Positions 19,191 to 31,169 of a stretch of DNA of 64,000 nt are shown piece by piece. The notes below the pieces were generated by a model. It had not been told where the DNA came from and searched no databases. It was given only the letters and a program-made list of their open reading frames with translations. The translations under genes and the position numbers were made by a program. This DNA comes from Trichomonas vaginalis G3 (Eukaryota; Parabasalia; Trichomonadida; Trichomonadidae): contig NC_067203.1 of NCBI RefSeq assembly GCF_026262505.1, positions 16,380,392 through 16,444,391 of the forward strand, in the 5' to 3' direction. Each line of letters begins with the position of its first letter. Positions within the stretch are counted from its first letter, which is position 1.

Positions 19191-21901
19191 TTAAACCAAA
19201 TTCATAAGTTGAGCTTGGGATTCACTTCCTTTTTCTGCCTTTATTTGACGTTTCTTGATGATGAAAATTGTAGCAATGCATAAGGCAACAATAAAGATAG
19301 CGCCAATTATTATTCCTACAATAGCACCGGTTCCTAGTTTTCCAGTTTTGGTTTTCTGATCACTTCCTTGATCATTATTATCATCATTATTATTATCATT
19401 ATTATTGGTATTACTGGTTGTCATTTCAGGAGTGATTATTTCCTTGGATGTAGTTGTTTGTGCAGGAGTAGCTGCTGGTACAGGTGTAGTAGCAGGTGTA
19501 GGCTCTGGTGTAGGTTCTGGTGTTTGTGTTGGAGGTGGTATTGTCCAGATTTCAATCAAAAAATTATACTTTTTGTTGCCATATCTCTTGGCTTTGTCTG
19601 GGTCGTCAAATATAATTTTTGATAAAGTGATATCGCTAAGAATTGGGTCAAGTAAAAGAAGATTAATACTATTCAATGTGAGTGTTTGACCTGATTCAAC
19701 AACATAATTCTTGACCTTTCTGTCATTTGTCCATGTGGTAACTTTAGATGAATTCTGACCTGAACTTGTGATATTTGTTGAGAATGAACAATATGAATAA
19801 ACACATTGGTGGATATTCGATTTTTGTAATTTGTATCCTAATGGTTCGTCTGATAATGCATCAATGCCGAATTTGTAACCTTTTGTATTAAAAGCAAAAT
19901 TATTTTCATATAATCCTTCCATAACAACTGTAACATTTTGAGTGCCATTATAAGATTTGATACTGTAGCCATTAGAAATCTTTTCAATGATAACTTCACT
20001 TTCATTATAAATATGGAATAATTTATCTGAATAATGATAAGGATAAATGTTAACTGATGATTCATTAACTGTGATCGTTTTGACTTCACCATCTCTAATA
20101 ATTAATTCTGCGGAGTCAAATTTTGATATAGTTCCTGCTATTTTAAGCCTTCCGGATTGAGTTCCAACTGGTATTTGTGTAAGGTTACGAAAATCTAAAA
20201 TTCCTTCTGCATTAGTAATCCTGAAAATGTTCCTTTGTATGTAGAAATAGAACGCCCAAAATCATTGATAACGCAAAGTTCTGATTCCACAGATGATATG
20301 ACATACATTTTTCCGCTTATTTTTGATGAAAATTTAACAGCAATATCAAACATATTGTATACTACATCAATTCTGTCATTTGAATTAAAAGCTTGTGAAT
20401 CATATTGAATTTCAAGTGTGGGGGATCCAGATCTAGGTTTAATTTTGTTTAGAACAGTTTCTTCAAACTTTGAAGAATATGCTGGGGTAACAGGAGAACC
20501 ATCTTCACATATGAATTCATGTGCATTCTTGAACATTAAAAGAGAATAATAGCCGAAACGGGAAGAAAGAACAATAGTTCTTAATTCATCTTCTTTGAAT
20601 GAAATTGATGTGGTACTTGGTAGTGGTTTGTTGAATATTGTAAAGTGTTCAATGTCACTTTGTTGTCCTTCTTTAATCAATGGTTCTGAACCGACATGAT
20701 AAATTCCTCTATTTAAACCTGTTTGTTCGTCTTGGAACAATGAATTGAAATCATAGCCACCAAATGTAAAAGTACTTTGAGAAGTAAATTCATAGAGTAC
20801 ATAAAAAACGTTTTGAAACTCATATTCATTTTGAAAGGGATAATTTGCATTATGACTTTGAACAGGTCTATTTTCAGCTACCTTTACTGTATAGTTAAAG
20901 TATTCTTTGAAATTCATTGGATACCACAATAAAAAAACGACTTTTTCTGAACTGCTGGATGTTTCTCCAACATATACTTTGCCATTTTCTGGGTTCAAAA
21001 CTAAATCAAAGTGAGAATAATTTTTAGAGTTTGTTAAAAAAACGTGAATTTTCAGACTTTTCGTTCCTGATTTTGATTTTATAGTTAAAGGTGTACCTGT
21101 GACCTCTTTGAATACAGGAAATTCCTCCCATTGATCATCACCTACATTATATAGTATATCTTTACACTCGTGAGAAACGAAGTACGTTCTTGACCTTGAA
21201 TCATCCTTTTCTATATTTAATATTACTGGTGTTTCATCAATTAAGTATTCATATCTTCCAATTGAAGCCATTAATTCAGTTCCGAATGAATAATTTTCGT
21301 TGTATCCCAATGAATTATTATTATCAATTACAAATCCTTGAGTTTCAATGTCTTTGTTCACTTTTTCTGCTTTGAAATAAATCTTTCTTCCATATGAAGG
21401 TGTGGAAAGCAATATAAACTTTTGATTATGGCAATCAATATTTCCATTTAGATAAGTTGCCAAATCAAATGGATTGATTTTGTATTTAGATCTTAATAAA
21501 TTTTCAAATTTGTAATTAAATTCCGTTGTGCTAATAAATAGTATAAGTTTTTCACTTTTAATGTCCATAAAATTATTTGTTCCATTGCCACCATTAAAAA
21601 CTACTAGATAATCCGGGTGTTCCAAATGCTCTTCGTAAAATGCACAAAACTTTAACAATGTTGGACCATTTTTGGGGACAATAGTATGCAGGTATGCACT
21701 GTGAATCTGATCATCTGAATATATTAGATTTTGGAATTCTTCATAATTGAAGAAAATTGTATGAATAAAATCGTAAGTATCAAACTTATATGAGTTGTTT
21801 AGTATGAGATCTACTGGCTCGTCAATCATTATTTCTTGATATCCTAAAGAAATCTGGATGGCCTTATTTGATAAAGAGAAAGTTGTGAGAAAGGATATCA
21901 T
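19191..21901 (-). pseudogene. Tandem surface protein, copy A (frameshifted)
   Basis: Predicted type I membrane protein of about 900 aa. It has a hydrophobic N-terminal signal (MISFLTTFSL), a long ectodomain rich in Asn, Tyr and Phe, a Pro/Thr stalk (PTPEPTP type), a single transmembrane helix (GAIVGIIIGAIFIVALCIATIFII) and a short tail ending QAQLMNLV. The ectodomain frame ends prematurely near 20195 and the rest continues in another frame to 19191. Comparison with copy B shows a net loss of two bases near 20205-20215 and no other break. The start was placed at 21901 by matching copy B; the open frame extends to 22033. I do not recognise a named family. Confidence 0.75.
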
Positions 21902-22739
21902 CGTTTTGATTAAGAAAAATTTCAGATCATAAAAACAGTAAAAATTGAAAGAAAAATAACACTTATAAAAAAATTCCATTGTGCTAATAAATAGGATTTT
22001 TAAAATAAAAGGCGGTTGGCCCATTTCATTCAATAAACCAAAAGTGCCAAGTAATTTTTATCATCCATGGATATACTATACATAACAGCAATATTTAAAT
22101 ATCGAACGATTTTGATCAATAAAAAGTGACCAATGACAATAAGGATCTGAAAGATATTTCTAGGGGAAAAAAATATAGAATTACAGATAGAAACCAGGAC
22201 TAATTCCGAAAAAGCTCATGCAATGTATAAATGAAATAAAAAGTAAAATTTCTTTTTTATTTGTAAAAATCATTTTGGGGAAATAAATTTCACATCATTA
22301 GATAAATGATTTCTTTAATGTCAGCGTATTTTAATAACAATTCAATTAGAAATTATTTGGAATTGATATAAATGCATATATGGATAAACAAGTATCTTGA
22401 ATACTGTATTTGTATGGATGTTTATTGATACCTATTCATTATTAATAAAAATTTTTAAAAGAAGCTCTTTTAGAATAACCGAAACTTGTGGTCTAATTTA
22501 TGGATTATCATAACATACTTATTTTTCACTGATTACTCGTTCATTTGGATTAATTAAAAAATTCTTAATTGTGATCTCATTTACAGTAGCAATTAATATT
22601 AAGTTCCTCTAAATTTATTTTCTCTAGTAATAGCACAATATGGTTTTGTTTTAGATTGTATTTGTGAATATTAAAAAAAAATAAATTTTATTTGAAGAAA
22701 AATCAAAACCTAATTTTAAAGTGCATCATCTTATCAAAC
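21902..22739. other. Spacer between the tandem surface genes
   Basis: Holds the 5' flank of copy A, which is recognisably related to the 5' flank of copy B (both have a GATC...AAAAAGTGAMCA stretch, at about 22113 and 25674). It also holds the second copy of the 49-bp repeat. Confidence 0.6.
22247..22295. repeat. Dispersed 49-bp repeat, copy 2
   Basis: Matches 17732-17780 with one difference seen. Confidence 0.8.
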
Positions 22740-25445
22740 TTAAACCAAATTCATAAGTTGAGCTTGGGATTCACTTCCTTTTTCTGCCTTTATTTGACGT
22801 TTCTTGATGATGAAAATTGTAGCAATGCATAAGGCAACAATAAAGATAGCGCCAATTATTATTCCTACAATAGCACCGGTTCCTAGTTTTCCAGTTTTGG
22901 TTTTCTGATCACTTCCTTGATCATTATTATCATCATTATTATTATCATTATTATTGGTATTACTGGTTGTCATTTCAAGAGTGATTATTTCCTTGGATGT
23001 AGTTGTTTGTGCAGGAGTAGCTGCTGGTACAGGTGTAGGCTCTGGTGTAGGTTCTGGTGTTTGTGTTGGAGGTGGTGTTGGCCAAATTTCAATGAAGAAA
23101 TCATACTTTTTGTTGACATATCTCTTGGCTTTGTCTGGATCGTCAAATATAATTTTTGATAAAGTGATATCGCTAAGAATTGGGTCAAGTAAAAGAAGAT
23201 TAATATTATTCAATGTGAGTGTTTGACCTGATTCAACAACATAATTCTTGATCTTTCTGTCATTTGTCCATGTTGTCACGTTATATGGTTTCTGATCTAA
23301 ACTTGTGATATTTGTTGAGAATGAATAATATGAATAAACACATTAGTGGATATTGGATTTTTGTAATTTGTATCCTAATGGTTTGTTGGATATTGCATCA
23401 ACGCCGAATTTGTAACTTTTTGTATTATAATTGTCAGCAAAAGTATTTTCATATAAACCTTCCATAACAACAGTAACATTTTGAGGTCCATTGTTAGATC
23501 TGAGATTAAATCCATTATCAATCTTTTTAATGACCACTTCATTTTCACTATAAAAATGGCATAAATCATCATCCTGATAATGATAAGGATAAACATCAAC
23601 TGATAATTCATCAATTGTGAATGTTTTGACTTCGCCATCTCTAATAACTAAACCTGGGTGGTCAAATTCTGATATACAATTGTTTAATTTAAGTCTTCCA
23701 ATTTGAGCTCCAACTGGTAATTGTGAAAGGTTATAAAAATCTAAAATTCCTTCTGCATAATCAATCTTAAAGAAAGTTCCTCTTCTCATATAAATGGAAT
23801 TTCCCAAATCTCTGATAATATAAATTTCTGATTCCACAGATGACATAATAAACATTTTCCCTCTTGATTTTGATGAAAATTTAACAGCAATATCAAACAT
23901 ATTGTATACTATATCAATTCTATCATTTCTATTAAAAACTTGTGAATCATATTGAATTTCAAGTGTGGGGGATCCAGATCTAGGTTTAATTTTGTTAAGA
24001 ATAATTTCACCAAGCTGTGAAGAATATGCTGGATTAACAGGAGAACCATCTTCACATATGAATTCATGTGCATTCTTGAACATTAAAAGAGAATAACAAT
24101 CGCTACGGGAAGAAAGTACAATAATTCTTAATTCATCCTCTTTGAATGAAATTGTTGCAGTTCTTTTCTGTTGTGCGTTGAATATTGTAAAGTGTTCAAT
24201 GTCACTTTGTTGTCCTTCTTTGATCAATGGTTCTGAACCGACATGATAAATTCCTCTATTTAATCCTGTTTGTTCGTCTTGGAGTAGTGATTTGAAATCA
24301 TAACCACCAAATGTAAAAGTACTTTGAGAAGTAAATTCATAGAGTACATAAAAAACGTTTTGAAACTCAAATTCATTTTCAAAGGGATAATTTGTATAAT
24401 GACCTATAACAGGATAGTCTCTAGTCATTTTTGCTGTATAGTTAAAGTATTCTTTGAAATTCATTGGATACCACGATGAAAAAACAACTTTTTCAGATTT
24501 GCTGGATGTTTCTCCGACATATACTTTGCCATTTTCTGGGTTCAATATTATATCAAAGTGATCATATCCAATAAAGTTGGTGTAAAAAACGTGAATTTTC
24601 AGACTATTCGTTCCTGATTTTGATTTTATAGTTAAAGGTGTACCTGTGACCTCTTTGAATATAGGAAATTCCTCCCATTGATCATTACCTACGTTATATA
24701 GTATATCTTTACACTCATGAGAAACGAAATAAGTATTTGCTACTGCTCTGCTCTTTTGTATATTTAATACTATTGGTGTTTCATCAATTAAGTATTCATA
24801 TCTTCCATATTGAGCTCTTAATTCAGTTCCGAATGAATAACTTTCAATATATCCCAATGCATTATTATTATCAATAACAAATCCTTGAGTTTCAATGTCT
24901 TTGTTCACTTTTTCTGCTTTGAAATATATTTTTGCTCCAACCCAAGATGTGGAAAGCATTAGAAACTTTTGATTATGGCAATCAATGTTTCCATTTAGCT
25001 CAATTGTCTTGTCAAATGGATTGATATTGTATTTAGTGTTAGATACATTTTCAAATTTGTAATTAAATTCTGTTGTGCTAAGAAATAGAATAATATTACT
25101 ACTACTTATGTCCATCACATTATTTGTTCCACTGCCACCATTAAAAACTACTATATAATCCGGAGTTGACGAAAATTCACTGCGAAATGTGCAAAACTTT
25201 AACAATGTTGGACCATTTTTTGGGTAAATAGTATGCAGGTATGTATTGTAGTATTGAACATCTGAATATGATAGATCTTGGAATTCTTCATAATTGAAGA
25301 AAATTGAATGAATATTATTATGTGCCAGGGACTCATAATTGTCCAGTCTGAGATCTACTGGCTCGTTAATCATTATTTCTTGATATCCTAATGATATTTG
25401 GATAATCTTTCTTGATAAAGAGAAGATTGCGAAATAGGGCAACAT
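22740..25445 (-). pseudogene. Tandem surface protein, copy B (one in-frame stop)
   Basis: Homologous along its whole length to copy A. It has a signal-like start MLPYFAIFSLSRKIIQISLG, an ectodomain of about 700 aa, a Pro/Thr stalk, a transmembrane helix and a tail identical to copy A. The frame is intact except for a TAA at 23343-23345, where copy A has CAA (SNIHQCVYSY). The length of 2,706 bases is a whole number of codons. Without the stop it would be a 901-aa cell-surface protein. The truncated product would lack the membrane anchor. A sequencing error or read-through are alternatives to true inactivation. The last ~350 bases are far more alike between copies than the ectodomain. Confidence 0.75.
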
Positions 25446-26210
25446 CGAATTTGAAAAAAAAAATTGAAAGAAAAATTACACATTGTTTTTTTAAAAGTTT
25501 ATGCTATTTTATGAATGTGCTTAATTTCCGGGTTTTTAGATTTTTTAAAAAACGACGTTGGCCACTTTTTCATAAAGGCATTTTTTATAAGCCAACAAAA
25601 TTTGAGGCAGAACAATCAAGACATATTTGCAGGAAATCACGTTTAGTTATCGATAATGAACATTATTGTTGATCGTTCAAAAAGTGAACATTGTCAATTT
25701 TGATTTTTCGAGGGAAAAACAATAGAGTTACATATGAATGTTGATCACTATCAGCACATAATTCGTTCGGAAATAATTAAAAAAATTATTTTATGTTTCA
25801 TCAGCTATTGAAGTTATTCTTTTATGTTTCATGTACACAAGTTTTGTGAGCTATAAAAAACCTTTTTCCAAGGATACGGAATTGAGTTCATTCAATGAAA
25901 ATATATTCTCTCTTCGATCAAGTCTATGTTCGTACACATTGTCATCGTATATTCTCTGAAACTTTTTGGATAGTAAGATTGAGATACTCCCTCAAAATTA
26001 AGATGAAAATGCGCTCGGAGATATGTGAAATATGTTTATTAGTGATTAAGAGTGCAAAAAAACAGATCAAGATATATACGAAACATTATGGTTGTGAAAG
26101 AATCGATAATTTCTAAATTCCGGAGAAAATATAAAAATTAATATCAAATAAACAAACAATAAATACAATTTATTTCCGATATATAAATAAATATATATAT
26201 ATAATTAATT
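25446..26210. other. Intergenic spacer
   Basis: 5' flank of copy B plus AT-rich sequence. A 73-codon ATG frame at 25895 was judged unsupported. Confidence 0.5.
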
Positions 26211-28865
26211 CTAATGTTTGGTGAGATCGATTCCAAGTGACTTTAAGTGGTTTCCGAGGTCTTCTTTGAACTTAGTTTTGTCATTCTTCGCAACTGCTTT
26301 GAGCATCTTTTCAATTTCCCTCAGGACAAGTAAGTTTCCGCGGAAAATGTTGTTTGCCAGTTTTAATGTGCAAGCAAATCTTCCAATTGCTGACGAAACT
26401 CTTGCAAGCAGCAAATCAAGTGTTCCGCTGTTTACACTCTCCGAAATATGCGTAACGAATCGACAGTAGTTCATGAAAATCGTTGGATTTTCCGAGTACG
26501 ATAAAGTCGATAAAGTTTTTCCGAAATTTTCGTTTGCGAGTAAACTTTTTGTTATGGAAGGAGAGCTTGTCAATCGGCGCCAGAACTTCCATGCCCTTCT
26601 GTTCACATCGTTCTGGCTGGAGTTCATCTGTTCTAAGACGAAACTGATGATTTCTGGATATTTAGCGGCTTCTTCAGCAGCTCCTGGGATTTTGAGGCAC
26701 GCGGACACGTACAATGCTGCATCGAGTAGAGAGATTCTGCTTTCCTGGGATACGGCGCTTTGGCAAATCTGTTTTACCAAAGGAACAATCAAATTTTCTT
26801 GGTTTTGACGGTTTTTGTCGAGCAAAAGCCTCTTGAGAGTAATGATCTTGAGAAGTATGAATACAATACTGTGGCAATTCTCGTTGTAGTGCTCGATTAT
26901 GTCGATTAATAATTTGATTAACTCTTGTTGAGGAGCAAATGCTCCAATAGAGCCCAAGAAGGCAGCGTATTGAGCGAATATCGTCATGATCATTCTCTCT
27001 GATTCCTTTGTCATGTTCTGGAAGACATTTGTTGGAATAATCGGAGATGCCTTTCGAATAAACATCAAAACAACACGTCCGCAGTCGTGGTAGATCATGC
27101 GGAGAAGGAATCCGCGTCCGCATTTGTAATTAGAGATTTCTGCGACTCTTTCGAAGAAATCATTTCTGAAAAGCCTCAAGCAAATTGTATCGGGCTGCAA
27201 TGCTGCGAATATATACATCTCAAGCGTCAAAGCTGTAGGAGTCTCTTGTTTCAACGAGTCCCAGAGTTTATCAACTAAATCTCCATCTTTCAGCCATTCC
27301 GAAATCGAATCGTGGCAATCGTGAGATGCCTTGATGAGGTATCTGAAAAAGGGAAACGTAAAGTTGCAGATAGGTATCGTAGTGAGAATTGTGCAATAAT
27401 GTAATTTGAAAACGAGAAAATCGAATTCGGTCATTTTGGCAGGTGGTTTGTAGATTTCTATGTTGTTATCCGACAAAAGGACAGCAACTTTGATGAACTG
27501 ATAAAGATTTCTGAAAAAGTCGCCAGGAATGAATAAAAAATCAGTAAAAGCCTGGTACAACTCTGAGGAAACAAGAGTAGATAACATATGCGCAACACGA
27601 ATCGCATGCTGATCTGAATTTTTGGCAATTTCGATTAATTTCATAATTTCGAAAGGTTTGATATTGGCTGCCAACATGTATTTCAGGGAAAGCTTGCCCT
27701 CTGTTTCAAGGATGATGCTTTCGTATTTGTCAATTTTGTAGTCCCAGTGCAAAAACTGTGTTGTTTCGCGAAAACTCATTGAACTATTCAAAGAATGCAA
27801 GAAAGTAGATAGATCTTCCGTTGCCTTCTTCTTATCCATGTACCAGATGAAGGTAAATGGGTAAATTAGCTTTTGTTCGCGAAATGTTTTCTTACTATCG
27901 CCCGAGTTCTTGATATTCTTGAGGAACTTGTCCCTATCGACACCATAGACAAGGTAATGTTGGTAATCGTGATGGTCTTCTTTCATCGAAAAAACTCGGA
28001 AGCGATTTACGTCCAAATGGATTGTTGGCTCGGCCAGGTTCTGTGTCCAGCTGTAGTCAATTGGGAATTCCTGTGGAATAGGCTTAATCGACGACTCCTT
28101 TTCGTATTCCATTTCCGGATTCTTCTTTAGACTGATAAGATTCTCAAATTGGTCCGGAGGAATGGGTGGAGTTGAGAGTTGAAGGCATGTAATCTTATGC
28201 CATGACTCGTACGCGGAGAGATAATCATCAAAATTTGAATATATGAGCAGATTTGGTTCGTGAGGGATACAACTGCTTTGCCATTGAGGCTCTGTATTAA
28301 TTTGATGCTTTACGAGAACAGGAATCTTTTTCGGAAGCTGATGAGGAAATTCTTCGTCTGGAGGCAATCTATCATCAGTTATAAGCATCCTGTGTAAGTA
28401 TTCCATGTTCTTTGGGAGTAATGGATTCGCTGTTTGATCAAATCTGTTATATTGCTGAGCTAATAAATCCATCCGAAATGGACGGGATGGAATATATACC
28501 TTAGAAAGAATCGGATAAGGTAGAGTAATTCCGGTCAATGTTTTTCGGATATATTCGTGCCAAACATGGACTGCTTCTAAGAATTGTTTTTTAGTTTCAA
28601 AATTATATGGAATTGGAAAAGCGATCGATGACGAAGTTGAGTGTCGGAAATATTGTGTTATTGCCGAATCACTCGTGTACTTCAGTAATTGAAGGGATTG
28701 CTTCTTTTGGATGAGCTGATTATAGTTATTATCATATAAGCTGAGTTGGGAATCAGCGTAAACTGCATCATGATCCGTAGTAGACGATTGTGTTTTGAAT
28801 AGTTTAGGGATAGAGAAGTTATATGACTCTCCGAAACTTGTGGAATAAGTATTACTGTAGCTCAT
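26211..28865 (-). CDS. Large helical protein of unknown function
   Basis: 884 aa, no recognised family. The N-terminal 70 residues are Ser/Tyr-rich. Two related segments follow: FLEAVHVWHEYIRKTLTGITLPYPI (about residue 95) and YLSAYESWHKITCLQLSTPPIPP (about 215), each followed by a Pro-rich stretch. From about 330 onward the protein is mostly alpha-helical with many Leu/Ile, and the last 400 residues look like an armadillo/HEAT-type solenoid. There is no signal peptide or membrane helix. Many T. vaginalis genes encode such long proteins with N-terminal targeting repeats and helical tails; a scaffold role is possible but unproven. Start: MSYSNTYSTSF is the first ATG. Confidence 0.7.
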   Translation of the reverse strand: MSYSNTYSTSFGESYNFSIPKLFKTQSSTTDHDAVYADSQLSLYDNNYNQLIQKKQSLQLLKYTSDSAITQYFRHSTSSSIAFPIPYNFETKKQFLEAVHVWHEYIRKTLTGITLPYPILSKVYIPSRPFRMDLLAQQYNRFDQTANPLLPKNMEYLHRMLITDDRLPPDEEFPHQLPKKIPVLVKHQINTEPQWQSSCIPHEPNLLIYSNFDDYLSAYESWHKITCLQLSTPPIPPDQFENLISLKKNPEMEYEKESSIKPIPQEFPIDYSWTQNLAEPTIHLDVNRFRVFSMKEDHHDYQHYLVYGVDRDKFLKNIKNSGDSKKTFREQKLIYPFTFIWYMDKKKATEDLSTFLHSLNSSMSFRETTQFLHWDYKIDKYESIILETEGKLSLKYMLAANIKPFEIMKLIEIAKNSDQHAIRVAHMLSTLVSSELYQAFTDFLFIPGDFFRNLYQFIKVAVLLSDNNIEIYKPPAKMTEFDFLVFKLHYCTILTTIPICNFTFPFFRYLIKASHDCHDSISEWLKDGDLVDKLWDSLKQETPTALTLEMYIFAALQPDTICLRLFRNDFFERVAEISNYKCGRGFLLRMIYHDCGRVVLMFIRKASPIIPTNVFQNMTKESERMIMTIFAQYAAFLGSIGAFAPQQELIKLLIDIIEHYNENCHSIVFILLKIITLKRLLLDKNRQNQENLIVPLVKQICQSAVSQESRISLLDAALYVSACLKIPGAAEEAAKYPEIISFVLEQMNSSQNDVNRRAWKFWRRLTSSPSITKSLLANENFGKTLSTLSYSENPTIFMNYCRFVTHISESVNSGTLDLLLARVSSAIGRFACTLKLANNIFRGNLLVLREIEKMLKAVAKNDKTKFKEDLGNHLKSLGIDLTKH

Positions 28866-29799
28866 ATAACTTTTGACAGATTTGATAAAGTTCTCATTAA
28901 AGTTCGGAATAAATCGGAATTATATTTATTATCCCAATCATTTTTTCGATATTTCTTTGATTGTTGAAAAGTTTACAAGTTTATAAAAATATTATTGAAA
29001 TGTATGGAAAATTCAGCTAGGAGCATTTTTGGATAAACTTTTAAAAATGTAGCTCATTACAAGTATTCAATTTTCAGATCAATTGATATTCAAATTTTAT
29101 GCCAAGCGGTTTCTGATTCGTGAAGAATGTGATAAAAGATAACCACTATCTTTTAAATAAAAATGTTATGTAAATTTATCAAAAAAAGAAAAATTGTGGA
29201 ACTATCATGTATAGGAATTTATTTAACATATGAAATGTATATTTGTCAGCGATGAATAAAATGAATAAAATTTATTTATGCGAAAAACTTGAATTCATTT
29301 TTTCATATTTCTGTGAAATTATTACTACTTAAATAAAAAACATAATATAATTTTTCTGAATTAATAAAATTTTGTTGGTTGAAAAAATTTCTGAATCAAA
29401 TTTGGATATAATCAAAACCATCTCCATCCAGACCTGGATATATTTTTAAGAGTTTTTTTATTGTTGGGGCATTTTCTTAGGAGAGGGTAAATTTGAATAC
29501 CATTCAAAAGTAAAAATTCACAATTTGTTCGATTTGGACATATAATCTATTATTATATATAATGTAATTAAGAAAAAAAAATAAAATGACCTGCATATAT
29601 TAATTATTTAGATTGCAAGATTCAAAAAAGCTATTAAAATTAGAGACTAAATAAATAGCGAATTGATTCATATGGATTTATGTAATTGTGAACATTAAAA
29701 GAGTTTATTTATTGATCTAATAAAAAAAGATAAAATATTAATGAGAAAATTGAAAGAATAGAGTGTCCCATTCACTCGTGTTGGTCGCAATGTATCATT
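28866..29799. other. AT-rich gene-free region
   Basis: No gene or repeat recognised. Confidence 0.5.
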
Positions 29800-30196
29800 C
29801 TGGGAGACATTGCCTCTGCATGTCTCCCACAATGGCACAATGTTCCTTGGAGAAAGACCTGGAAGGGGGTCCTTTCTCAAGGTCAGGGCCCCCTTCTAGT
29901 CTTTCTGGTCCTGGAAGGAGCGCTTCTGACTGGTCTGTGCGCTGCTTCCAGGAAGATCAGGAGATTGCTCGAAGTTCGCAGCAAGTGCATTCCGACACCA
30001 CAGATGCACTTGCCGCAACATATAATTGCGAGTGTCTGCTGCTTTGGTCAAAAGAAGCAGCAGACACTCGCAATGCGAACCGAATTGTCCCAGAAAGACC
30101 TGGAAGGGGGTCCTTTCTCAAGGTCAGGACCCCTTCTAGTCTTTCTGGTCCTGGAAGGAGCGCTTCTGACTGGTCTGTGCGCTGCTTCCAGGAAGA
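29800..30196. repeat. GC-rich cluster of stem-loops with a 106-bp direct repeat
   Basis: A direct repeat of about 106 bp occurs at 29851-29956 and 30092-30196 with two or three differences. The cluster is built of hairpins. Stems are 29801-29810/29820-29829 (10 bp) and 29910-29923/29939-29952 (13 of 14, repeated in the second unit). Further stems are 29981-29990/30004-30013 (10 bp) and 30025-30044/30055-30074 (20 bp perfect, 10-base loop). GC content is far above its surroundings. The 168-codon frame through it is a by-product of the repeat. Candidate structured RNA or foldback DNA. Confidence 0.8.
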
Positions 30197-30417
30197 ACAT
30201 GAGATTGCGCCAATAAGCTCCTATCAACAAATTTTGACTAAAAATATAAAGTATCCTTTTGTGATTTAACGAATAGCTCAATTTTAAAATAGATTTGATT
30301 CTAATAATAAATTGAATGAGTTTCGCTTACGTTTAGAATTTAATGATTTATATGATTTTTTCGTTCACAGAAGAGTCATTGATATCCAATATCAAAAAAA
30401 AACAGCAAAGACTGTTG

Positions 30418-31169
30418 TAAACAGAAATTCATCAAAAATGACACCTCAGAAAAGCTAAAATATTGAATTTTTGGAACTTTTGATAGAGCGCGTTTTTAAA
30501 TATTAATTAAAGTAAATGTATATCTTGTAAAGATTCTTTTTAATAAAAAAATAAAATTTTGAAGAAGAACACAAAATCTTCTGAAAAATAATATCACATA
30601 AACTCATATTATTTTCTAATATATAACTATTTTATATAAAAATCAAATTCAATGATCTTAAAAGCGAAGGATAAACCTCAAAATTTACGAATATAATGAG
30701 TGGGAATATAATGCTTATCTATCATAAAACCATATGAAATATCAATTTTTGCTTTACGCCTAATTTTTGACGACAATTAGCAAAAAATGTTAAATGTTAA
30801 CACTCAGTCCATTTGAATATGAAAAATAAAATTGATATTTCATATGGTTTTATGATAGATAAGCATTATATTCCCACTCATTATATTCGTAAATTTTGAG
30901 GTTTATCCTTCGCTTTTAAGATCAATGAATTTGATTTTTATATAAAATAGTTATATATTAGAAAATAATATGAGTTTATGTGATATTATTTTTCAGAATA
31001 TTTCATTCTATATGCCTATGAAAAGTACTCTCAAAACTAACTTTTTCCTAATTATAATTAAATCTAGAATATTGTATTATGCTTAGTATTATTTCATTTT
31101 TCTCGTTCAATTTAGAATTTACAAATGTCACAAAATTGAGAGCTGTTACTTTTGATGAATTTCTGTTTA
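30418..31169. mobile_element. Nested long inverted repeat (foldback-type element)
   Basis: Inner arms 30579-30749 and 30828-30998 are reverse complements over 171 bp with a single mismatch seen, around a 78-base spacer. Outer arms of 20 bp (30418-30437 and 31150-31169) also match in inverted order, with non-matching DNA between inner and outer arms. No transposase frame is present. A foldback/MITE-like element or a recent local inverted duplication fits. Confidence 0.8.

Noticed and set aside
19368-19689. Plus-strand frames with poly-Ile and Gly/Val-rich runs, repeated at 22917
   Set aside because: Mirror images of the Asn/Asp and Pro/Thr runs of the surface proteins on the minus strand.
25895-26116. 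ATG-started 73-codon frame preceded by TTCATTCA
   Set aside because: Composition is basic and random-looking, the initiator match is poor and no family is recognised.
29763-30269. 168-codon frame through the hairpin cluster
   Set aside because: The frame follows the direct repeat and hairpins on both strands; the translation has no protein character.
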